6,499 nt of DNA, from the NCBI GenBank assembly GCA_003476595.1, contig DMTU01000203.1, positions 1 through 6,499 on the forward strand. Direction: 5' to 3'. The DNA is from Acidimicrobiaceae bacterium. GTDB taxonomy: Bacteria; Actinomycetota; Acidimicrobiia; Acidimicrobiales; Salinilacustritrichaceae. Shown here piece after piece: positions 1-5,135 of the stretch. The first letter of the stretch is position 1. The number at the start of each line of letters is the position of its first letter. The notes under the pieces are model-generated. The model was not told the origin of the DNA and made no database searches. It saw nothing but the letters and a program-made list of their open reading frames with translations. The position numbers and the translations under genes are program-made.

Positions 1-1
1 G

Positions 2-460
2 CCGGTGCTGCGCAAGGACTTCACCGTGTCGGCCAAGGACGTGCTCGACGCCCGGCTGATGGGTGCCGACTGCGTGCTGCTCATCGCCGCTGCCCTCGAC
101 GACGAGGAGCTGGCCGCCTTCCACCGCACCGCCACCGAGATCGGCCTCGACGCCCTGGTCGAGGTCCACGACGAAGCCGAGCTCGAGCGGGCCCTCGCCG
201 TCGGCGCCACGCTCGTGGGCGTGAACCAGCGCGATCTCGTCACCTTCGAGGTCGACCACGAGCGGGCCGTGCGCATGGCCGCCGCGTTCCCCGACCACGT
301 CGTGTCGGTCGCCGAGTCCGGCGTGCGCGACGCCGACGACGCCAGGGCCCTCGCCGAGGCCGGCTACGACGCCGTCCTGGTGGGGGAGTCCCTCGTCACC
401 TCCGGTGACCCCACCGCCGCCGTCGCCGCCCTCCGTTCCGCCACCGCTGCCAGTTCCTGA
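2..460 (+). CDS. trpC: Indole-3-glycerol phosphate synthase, C-terminal part (5' end outside window)
   Basis: TrpC closes the indole ring, turning CdRP (carboxyphenylamino-deoxyribulose phosphate) into indole-3-glycerol phosphate with loss of CO2, in the cytoplasm. The frame is already open at base 2 and reads PVLRKDF, the family's KDF motif with its catalytic Lys, so this is an internal segment. Counting from base 2, 152 residues are visible of the roughly 260 usual. Later hallmarks are present in order: DCVLLIAAAL (residues 23-32), LVEVHDE (52-58, with the conserved Glu), GVNQRDL (73-79), AESGV (104-108) and VLVGESLV (125-132) of the phosphate site. The common family form is NNRDL; here the second Asn is Gln. 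The start and N-terminal helix are missing only because of the window edge. The stop lies inside an inverted repeat, and trpF follows after 91 bases in the same direction. Confidence 0.95.
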   Translation, partial: PVLRKDFTVSAKDVLDARLMGADCVLLIAAALDDEELAAFHRTATEIGLDALVEVHDEAELERALAVGATLVGVNQRDLVTFEVDHERAVRMAAAFPDHVVSVAESGVRDADDARALAEAGYDAVLVGESLVTSGDPTAAVAALRSATAASS

Positions 461-497
461 GCCTCTGCGGGCTGAGCGCCGGAGGAAACTGGCAGCG
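445..497 (+). repeat. Inverted repeat (hairpin) spanning the trpC stop codon
   Basis: Bases 445-455 (CGCTGCCAGTT) are a perfect 11-base reverse complement of bases 487-497 (AACTGGCAGCG). Three further pairs (456-458 with 483-485) follow after a one-base bulge at 486. The enclosed part can form a small inner helix (460-463 with 470-473). The hairpin includes the trpC stop and the purine run GGAGGAAA (481-488). No T-run follows, so it is not a standard intrinsic terminator. It may act in RNA processing, protection of the upstream message or modulation of trpF expression. That role is inferred; the repeat itself is seen directly. Confidence 0.6.
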
Positions 498-551
498 ACG
501 ACGAAACATCGCGCTGCAGGAACGGGGCGGGGCACCGGTACGGTCGCGGCC

Positions 552-1202
552 GTGTTCGTGAAGATCTGCGCCACCACCAGCGCCGCTGACGCCGAGCTGG
601 CCGTCGACGCCGGTGCCGACGCCATCGGCGTGATCTTCGCCCCCTCCCGTCGCCAGGTCAGCGTCGAGGAGGCCAAGGAGATCGTGGCCGCCGTACCGGA
701 CCACGTGCTCACCGTCGGCGTGTTCCGCGACCACCTGGCCAGGGAGGTCCTCGAGATCGTCGACGAGGTCGGCTTGCGGGCCGCCCAGCTCCACGGCGCC
801 GAGACACCCGCCACCAGCGCCCAGGTGCACGAGCGGGTCCCGGTGCTGATCCGGGGCATGGCGGCCGGCGACCCCCAGCTGGACGAGATCGACCGCCACG
901 GGGCCGACATCCTCCTGCTCGACGCACCCACGCCCGGCGGCGGTGAGCCCTTCGACTGGAGCCTGGTCGGCGACCTCACCCGTCGCCACCGCGTGCTCCT
1001 CGCCGGCGGCCTCCGACCCGACACCGTCGCTGACGCCATCCGCACGGTGCAGCCCTGGGGCGTCGACGTCGCCTCCGGGGTCGAGGCGTCCTTCGGGAAG
1101 AAGGACCCCGATGCCGTTCGGGCCTTCGTGGCCGCCGCCAAGGCCGCCGACCCAGGCACCGACCCCCACACCCCCCTCGCCGACCTCTGGACCGCACCAT
1201 GA
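552..1202 (+). CDS. trpF: Phosphoribosylanthranilate isomerase
   Basis: TrpF performs the Amadori rearrangement of phosphoribosylanthranilate to CdRP, the step before TrpC. The 216-residue product has the usual length and TIM-barrel landmarks: the N-terminal strand FVKIC with catalytic Cys6, FAPSRR (29-34), QLHG (79-82), the catalytic general acid Asp124 in [16 protein letters not shown] (150-154) and DVASGVE (172-178) for phosphate binding. The GTG at 552 was chosen because the family start MFVKIC begins there; GTG 558 is the only close alternative. The frame is open back to 405, but that extension is proline- and arginine-rich and overlaps trpC, so it is unlikely to be translated. No good Shine-Dalgarno is seen before 552. 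Unusually, the invariant-looking Gly of KICGLT is Ala (KICATT). The stop overlaps the trpB start (ATGA). Confidence 0.92.
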   Translation: MFVKICATTSAADAELAVDAGADAIGVIFAPSRRQVSVEEAKEIVAAVPDHVLTVGVFRDHLAREVLEIVDEVGLRAAQLHGAETPATSAQVHERVPVLIRGMAAGDPQLDEIDRHGADILLLDAPTPGGGEPFDWSLVGDLTRRHRVLLAGGLRPDTVADAIRTVQPWGVDVASGVEASFGKKDPDAVRAFVAAAKAADPGTDPHTPLADLWTAP

Positions 1203-2383
1203 CCACCACGCCCACCGCCGCCGACTCGATCATGGGCGACGTGCCCGACGGCCGCTTCGGCCGGTTCGGCGGTCAGTTCGTCCCTGAGACCCTGGTCGGT
1301 GCCTGCCAGGAGGTCGAGCACGAGTTCCGCGACGCCTGGGCCGACGAGGCCTTCCGGGGCCGCCTCGACGGGCTGCTGCGCGACTACGCCGGCCGCCCCA
1401 GCCCGCTGACGCTGTGCGACCGCCTCTCCGACGAGCTCGGCCTGCGCCTCCTGCTCAAGCGCGAGGACCTGAACCACACCGGCAGCCACAAGATCAACAA
1501 CGTGCTCGGCCAGGCCCTGCTCGCCCAGCGCATGGGCAAGGAGCGCCTGGTGGCCGAGACGGGCGCCGGCCAGCACGGCGTGGCCACCGCCACCGCGGCC
1601 GCCCTGCTCGGCCTCGACTGCGTCGTCTACATGGGTGCCGTCGACATGGAGCGTCAGAAGCTCAACGTGTTCCGGATGCGCCTGCTGGGCGCCGAGGTCC
1701 GCTCGGCCGAGACCGGCTCCCGCACCCTCAAGGACGCGGTGAACGAGGCCATGCGGGACTGGGTCGCCACCGTGGAGTCCACCCACTACTGCCTCGGCTC
1801 GGCGATGGGCCCGCACCCGTACCCGTTCATGGTCCGCGAGCTGCACCGGGTGATCGGCACCGAAGCCCGCGAGCAGTGCCTCGCCCTCGACGGCCGCGAC
1901 CCCGACGTCGTCACCGCCTGCGTGGGTGGCGGCTCCAACGCCATCGGCATCTTCTCCGGCTTCGTCGACACCGACGCGGAGTTGGTCGGCGTCGAGCCCG
2001 CCGGCGGCGCGGCCGTCGGCCGGGGCGTGCCGGGCATCGTCCACGGCTCCACGTCGTTCCTGCTCCAGGACGACCACGGCCAGGTCCAGGAGGCCGAGTC
2101 GATCTCCGCCGGCCTCGACTACCCGGGCGTGGGCCCCGAGCACGCCCACCTGGCCGAGCTCGGCCGGGCCCGGTACGAATCGGTCACCGACGGCGAGGTG
2201 CTCGACGCCTTCCAGCTGCTGTCCCGCACCGAGGGCATCATCCCGGCGCTCGAGCCGGCCCACGCCCTGGCCTGGGTCAGCCGGGCCCGCGAGGAGCTCG
2301 CCGGCAAGACCGTGCTGCTCAACCTCTCGGGCCGGGGCGACAAGGACGTGGCCCAGGTCGCCGAGATCCTCGGGGAGCTGTGA
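1199..2383 (+). CDS. trpB: Tryptophan synthase beta subunit
   Basis: TrpB is the PLP enzyme that condenses indole, channelled from TrpA, with serine to give tryptophan in the alpha2-beta2 complex. The 394-residue length is normal. It opens with [15 protein letters not shown] (19-32), followed by [15 protein letters not shown]. There Lys98 is the expected PLP Schiff-base lysine. Further sites are AETGAGQHG with Glu120 (matching the catalytic Glu109 of the E. coli enzyme), the phosphate-binding GGGSN (243-247), [16 protein letters not shown] (301-316) and LSGRGDKD, where Ser377 should contact the pyridine nitrogen. ATG 1199 overlaps the trpF stop by four bases, which favours it over the in-frame ATG at 1232. 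The 270-285 stretch ([16 protein letters not shown]) is slightly unlike the common form, but all catalytic positions are intact. Confidence 0.97.
   Translation: MTTTPTAADSIMGDVPDGRFGRFGGQFVPETLVGACQEVEHEFRDAWADEAFRGRLDGLLRDYAGRPSPLTLCDRLSDELGLRLLLKREDLNHTGSHKINNVLGQALLAQRMGKERLVAETGAGQHGVATATAAALLGLDCVVYMGAVDMERQKLNVFRMRLLGAEVRSAETGSRTLKDAVNEAMRDWVATVESTHYCLGSAMGPHPYPFMVRELHRVIGTEAREQCLALDGRDPDVVTACVGGGSNAIGIFSGFVDTDAELVGVEPAGGAAVGRGVPGIVHGSTSFLLQDDHGQVQEAESISAGLDYPGVGPEHAHLAELGRARYESVTDGEVLDAFQLLSRTEGIIPALEPAHALAWVSRAREELAGKTVLLNLSGRGDKDVAQVAEILGEL
2372..2377 (+). promoter_or_regulatory. Ribosome binding site for trpA
   Basis: GGGGAG lies 5 bases before ATG 2383, inside the last codons of trpB. 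It is one of the few recognisable Shine-Dalgarno sequences in the window. Together with the TGATG stop-start overlap it fixes the trpA start, although its frame stays open far upstream. Confidence 0.5.
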
Positions 2384-3159
2384 TGGGCACGCTCGAGAAG
2401 CACCTGCGCGAGCGGCGCGACAGCGGCCGCAAGCTGCTGATGCCCTACGTCACCGGCGGCATCACCGACGACTGGCTCGACGTCATCCGGGCCTACGAGG
2501 ACGCCGGCGCCGACGGCGTCGAGGTCAACATCCCGTTCTCCGACCCGGTCATGGACGGCCCCACGATCCAGGCCGCCTCCGACCAGGCGCTGCGCCGGGG
2601 CACCACGCCCCGCACCGTCCTGTCCGAGCTGCGCGGCCTCGACGTCTCCATCCCGCTCATCGTGATGACCTACGCCAACATCCCGTTCCGCATGGGGTAC
2701 CGGCGCTTCGTCGAGGAGTGCATCCAGTCCGGGGTGCACGGCGCGATCATCCCCGACGTCCCCTACGAGGAGATGGACGCCTGGGAGGAGGCGGTGGGCG
2801 ACGCCGACCTCGACACCGTCATGCTGGCCAGTCCGATCAGCAGCGACGAGCGCCTCGCCAAGCTGACCGCCCGCAGCCGGGGCTTCGTCTACGGCGTGAA
2901 CGTGCTCGGCGTGACCGGCGAGCGCTCCGAGGTCGGCACGTGGACCGCGGACCTGGCCGGTCGGGTCAAGCAGATCACCGACCTCCCGGTCGTGATGGGC
3001 TTCGGCATCTCCTCCCCGGAGACCGCCGCCGCAGCCGCGGCCCCCTCAGACGGGGTGATCGTCGCCTCGGCGATCATGCGACTGCTCCTCGACGGCGGGT
3101 CCGCGCTGGAGGCCGGTGCGTTCGTCGCCGATCTCCGTCGCGCGATCGACGGGCTCTGA
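2383..3159 (+). CDS. trpA: Tryptophan synthase alpha subunit
   Basis: TrpA cleaves indole-3-glycerol phosphate to indole and glyceraldehyde 3-phosphate and passes indole to TrpB. The 258-residue TIM barrel is of normal length. The catalytic pair is visible as Glu47 in GVEVNIPFSDP and Asp58 in DPVMDGPTIQ. Other landmarks are MTYANI (95-100), IIPDVPYEE (122-130), the GVTGER loop (176-181), GFGIS (206-210) and DGVIVASAIM (223-232). It is divergent: PDLP-x-EE is PDVPYEE, and the glycine of the phosphate-binding GSA motif (Gly234-Ser235 in the Salmonella/E. coli enzyme) reads Ala228-Ser229. ATG 2383 shares one base with the trpB stop, giving translational coupling. The last 114 bases overlap a convergent minus-strand gene, and no terminator is evident. 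Confidence 0.93.
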   Translation: MGTLEKHLRERRDSGRKLLMPYVTGGITDDWLDVIRAYEDAGADGVEVNIPFSDPVMDGPTIQAASDQALRRGTTPRTVLSELRGLDVSIPLIVMTYANIPFRMGYRRFVEECIQSGVHGAIIPDVPYEEMDAWEEAVGDADLDTVMLASPISSDERLAKLTARSRGFVYGVNVLGVTGERSEVGTWTADLAGRVKQITDLPVVMGFGISSPETAAAAAAPSDGVIVASAIMRLLLDGGSALEAGAFVADLRRAIDGL

Positions 3160-4050
3160 GCCCAGGTCCACGCCGAGCTCGTCGGCCAGCACCTGGTTCA
3201 GCTCGCCGCCGATCAGCACCGCGAGTGACAGCAGCCAGAACCACAGCAGCACGATGAGCGCACCGCCGAGGGCGCCGAACACCGCGTTCCCGGCCTGCGC
3301 GACCTCCAGGTACAGGCGCAGCGCACCGGAGAACAGCAGCCACAGCACCGCGGTGAGCAGCGCGCCCGGCACGTCCCAGCGCCAGGGCGTGTGGTGGTTG
3401 GGGGCGATGTGGAAGATCGTCGCCGCCCACAGGACGAGCACGACGAACGCGAACGGCAGCCGGAAGACGTCCCAGAGGAACACGAACTGGTCACCGAGGC
3501 CGACCTGGTCGGCGATCTGCTCGCCGGTGCCGAACAGCGGGCCGACGACGATGGCGACGAGCATCAGCGACGCGGCCACGACCGAGCCGACGGCGACGAG
3601 CAGCGCGGTGCCCCGGACCCGCAACCAGCTGCGGTGCTCGTCCAGGTCGTAGACCACGTCGAGGGCGCGCACGAGGGCGGCGAAGCTGCGCGACACGGTC
3701 CAGATCGCGACCAGGAGCGAGAACGTCAGCAGGCCCGGGCGCTCGTTCTCGAACAGGTCGCGGGCCACGTCGAGGGTGCCGTCGGCCTCGGACGTGAGCA
3801 CCGTGCCGAGGAAGTCGAGCACCCGCTCCTGCACGCGATCGGCGACCTCGCCGCCGATGAGGGAGTCGAGCGGGCCGAGCATCGCGGCCAGGGCCAGGAA
3901 CGCCGGCAGCAGGCTGAGCACGGCGTAGAAGGCCACGGCGGCGGCAGCGTCGGGGACGCGGTCGTGGGTCCACTCGGCCACCATGCCCCGAGCCACGCGC
4001 ATCGCCCGCGCCTTGATGGAGGAGTCGATCCGGGCGCCGCCCGGGCTCAT
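3046..4050 (-). CDS. YihY/virulence factor BrkB family membrane protein
   Basis: This 334-residue inner-membrane protein belongs to the YihY/BrkB family, whose molecular function is not settled; old links to RNase BN and serum resistance should not be carried over. About six hydrophobic segments are seen near residues 39-58, 108-128, 147-172, 196-214, 228-246 and 257-281. Family features are AAVAFYAVLSLLPAF near the start and WFWLLSLAVLIGGELN near the end of the core. ATG 4050 overlaps the upstream hydrolase stop as ATGA, so the pair is probably co-transcribed. The frame stays open further upstream, but that part is antisense to nothing recognisable in its own right and lies within the hydrolase gene. 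The conserved core ends about residue 291. Residues 298-334 are polar and encoded opposite trpA, probably a tail gained by loss of an earlier stop. Confidence 0.88.
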   Translation of the reverse strand: MSPGGARIDSSIKARAMRVARGMVAEWTHDRVPDAAAAVAFYAVLSLLPAFLALAAMLGPLDSLIGGEVADRVQERVLDFLGTVLTSEADGTLDVARDLFENERPGLLTFSLLVAIWTVSRSFAALVRALDVVYDLDEHRSWLRVRGTALLVAVGSVVAASLMLVAIVVGPLFGTGEQIADQVGLGDQFVFLWDVFRLPFAFVVLVLWAATIFHIAPNHHTPWRWDVPGALLTAVLWLLFSGALRLYLEVAQAGNAVFGALGGALIVLLWFWLLSLAVLIGGELNQVLADELGVDLGSEPVDRATEIGDERTGLQRGPAVEEQSHDRRGDDHPV

Positions 4051-4691
4051 GCGTGCCGGCGGAGGAACTCGATGGTCCGCTGCCAGGCGAGGTCGGCCGC
4101 GTCGGCGTCGTAGTTGGGCGTGCCCGCCTCGGCGAAGTGGTGGGCGACGCCTTCGTAGGTGTGGACCTCCACCGGCCGACCGGCGAGGCCGAAGCTGGCC
4201 TCCATGAGGGCGAGCTCGTCGGGGTCGACCATGGCGTCGTCCTCGGCCAGGTGCAGCTGGTAGGCGGACATGGTCGCCTTGAAGTCGATGCTCTGGGTGC
4301 CGTAGTAGCCCACGACGGCGGAGACCTGGTCGGGGAAGCGCTCGGAGAACCACAGCCCGAGCGACGCGCCCATGGAGAAGCCCACGACCATGATGCGGCT
4401 GCCCTCGGTGGCCGGCATGCGGTGGAGGGCGTCGGCGGTGGACTGGACGCCGAGCACGAGGCGGTTGGCGTCGGCGTCGGCGAGGAGCTGCTCGCCGTGG
4501 GCGTCGTCGCGGACGACCTCGCCGTCGAACAGGTCGGGGGCGACCACGGTGAAGCCGGCGTCGGCCAGCTGGTTGCACCGGTCCTTGATGGCGTCGTTCA
4601 GGCCCCACCACGAGTGCAGGACGAGCACGCCGGGCCCGCTCCCGGACTTCGGCGCGTCGGCGTAGGCGGAGGTCGAATGGGGGGTCGCCAC
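4047..4691 (-). CDS. Dienelactone hydrolase family alpha/beta hydrolase
   Basis: A 214-residue cytoplasmic alpha/beta hydrolase of the dienelactone hydrolase (DLH) family, normal in length. GVLVLHSWWGLN (21-32) is the typical first strand and oxyanion region, and APDLFDG (51-57) follows. The nucleophile elbow is GFSMGAS, so Ser106 replaces the Cys of classical DLH (GxCxG). Asp152 in EDDAMV and His184 in GVAHHF complete a plausible triad. The Ser nucleophile means the substrate need not be a dienelactone; a carboxylester is possible. GTG 4691 is chosen because family similarity begins just after it, and a TAnnnT promoter box sits at leaderless distance upstream. Its stop overlaps the BrkB-like gene start by four bases. 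The only neighbouring regulatory signals are the palindromes at 4712-4769. No signal peptide is seen. Confidence 0.88.
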   Translation of the reverse strand: MATPHSTSAYADAPKSGSGPGVLVLHSWWGLNDAIKDRCNQLADAGFTVVAPDLFDGEVVRDDAHGEQLLADADANRLVLGVQSTADALHRMPATEGSRIMVVGFSMGASLGLWFSERFPDQVSAVVGYYGTQSIDFKATMSAYQLHLAEDDAMVDPDELALMEASFGLAGRPVEVHTYEGVAHHFAEAGTPNYDADAADLAWQRTIEFLRRHA

Positions 4692-4698
4692 GGGTCCG

Positions 4699-4704
4699 AC
4701 GCTA
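4699..4704 (-). promoter_or_regulatory. Candidate -10 box for a leaderless hydrolase transcript
   Basis: On the minus strand TAGCGT matches the actinobacterial TAnnnT -10 form and ends 7 bases before GTG 4691. Transcription would then begin at or next to the start codon. No Shine-Dalgarno lies before this GTG, as expected for a leaderless message. No good -35 is seen; that position falls inside the first palindrome. The match is short, so this is only a candidate. Confidence 0.35.
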
Positions 4705-4711
4705 TCGGGGG

Positions 4712-4732
4712 CGATTCGTCGACGATTCGTCG
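4712..4732. promoter_or_regulatory. Operator-like repeat O1 (near-palindrome)
   Basis: This is the first of two 21-base direct repeats that differ at one base. Its core 4713-4728 (GATTCGTCGACGATTC) is palindromic except for one symmetric pair of positions. It also contains two tandem 11-base copies of GATTCGTCGAC (4713-4723 and 4724-4734). It covers the expected -35 area of the minus-strand hydrolase promoter, so a bound protein would be well placed to block it. The repeat is seen directly; the operator role is inferred. Confidence 0.55.
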
Positions 4733-4751
4733 ACTTGACAGAACGCGCGCC

Positions 4752-4772
4752 CGATTCGTCGACGAATCGTCG
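4752..4772. promoter_or_regulatory. Operator-like repeat O2 (perfect 18-base palindrome)
   Basis: Bases 4752-4769 (CGATTCGTCGACGAATCG) form a perfect palindrome. The 21-base unit repeats O1 with one mismatch at an offset of exactly 40 bases, close to four helical turns. It lies 28 bases before the GTG at 4801, on the plus-strand gene side. I could not match it to an operator I know: it is not the actinobacterial SOS box, an iron box, CIRCE or parS. A dimeric regulator binding both sites is the simplest reading. Confidence 0.6.
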
Positions 4773-4800
4773 CCCACTCGCTGTGGCAGCCTCGGCAGCC

Positions 4801-5103
4801 GTGACCGGCCACCGCCACGATCCCGACTGCGAGCTGTGCGAGGCAGCCCGGCTGACCCCGTGGTTCCACGAGGACGAGCTGTGCTGGGTCGCCGAGTGCG
4901 AGGCGTGCGCCGTGCCGATGGTCGTGTGGCGACCCCACGGCATCGACCCGACCGAGGCCGACCAGGCGCGGATGATCGAGCGGCTGCACGCCGTCGCCGA
5001 CGCCCAGCTCGGGGAGCACTGGCTGGACCCGGACCGCCGCTCGATCCCCGGGCACTGGCACGTGCACGCCCGCCCGAAGGGCCGGTTCAACGGCTGGACC
5101 TGA
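4801..5103 (+). CDS. Compact HIT-family (histidine triad) zinc protein
   Basis: This small protein of 100 residues has the main points of the HIT family of nucleotide hydrolases and transferases. CELC (10-13) corresponds to the CxFC zinc pair at the start of bacterial HIT proteins. HEDELCWV (23-30) matches the strand after it, WRPH (43-46) matches the PKRH-type His, and a helix follows (51-70). GHWHVHARP (84-92) is the HxHxHxx triad, with His87 the expected nucleophile. Unusually, a second Cys pair (CEAC, 33-36) stands where most members have the PGH loop, and the domain is short. GTG 4801 is taken because similarity starts soon after it; GTG 4783 would add six residues. Neither has a clear Shine-Dalgarno. 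The substrate is unknown. It heads a plus-strand series and is followed 32 bases later by a hydrolase gene. Confidence 0.72.
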   Translation: MTGHRHDPDCELCEAARLTPWFHEDELCWVAECEACAVPMVVWRPHGIDPTEADQARMIERLHAVADAQLGEHWLDPDRRSIPGHWHVHARPKGRFNGWT

Positions 5104-5135
5104 GCGCGTTCCGTGGTCGCTGCCAGAATCGACCG

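Noticed and set aside
405..551. Upstream extension of trpF to GTG 405
   Set aside because: It would add 49 Pro/Arg/Ala-rich residues before the normal MFVKIC start of TrpF and overlap trpC out of frame.
1414..2382. Extension of the trpA frame through trpB
   Set aside because: The translation is Arg/Pro/Gly-rich shadow of trpB. trpA has a clear start at 2383 with a ribosome binding site.
3151..3163. Small inverted repeat GGGCTCTGAGCCC at the trpA stop as a terminator
   Set aside because: The stem is only 5 bases with a 3-base loop and no T-run follows. It is too weak to call a terminator.
1926..3257. Plus-strand frame of 443 codons across trpB and trpA
   Set aside because: It is a third frame of the two trp genes with an Arg/Pro/Ala-rich translation and no domain signal.
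4713..4769. The GATTCGTCGAC repeats as a CRISPR array, SOS box, parS site or origin
   Set aside because: There are too few and too short units for CRISPR, and the sequence does not match the actinobacterial SOS box, parS or DnaA-box forms. A regulator site fits the divergent promoter position better.
4053..5135. Long plus-strand open frame upstream of the metallohydrolase ATG at 5136
   Set aside because: It is antisense to the hydrolase gene and out of frame with the HIT gene. It has no recognisable domain and a composition typical of shadow frames at high GC.
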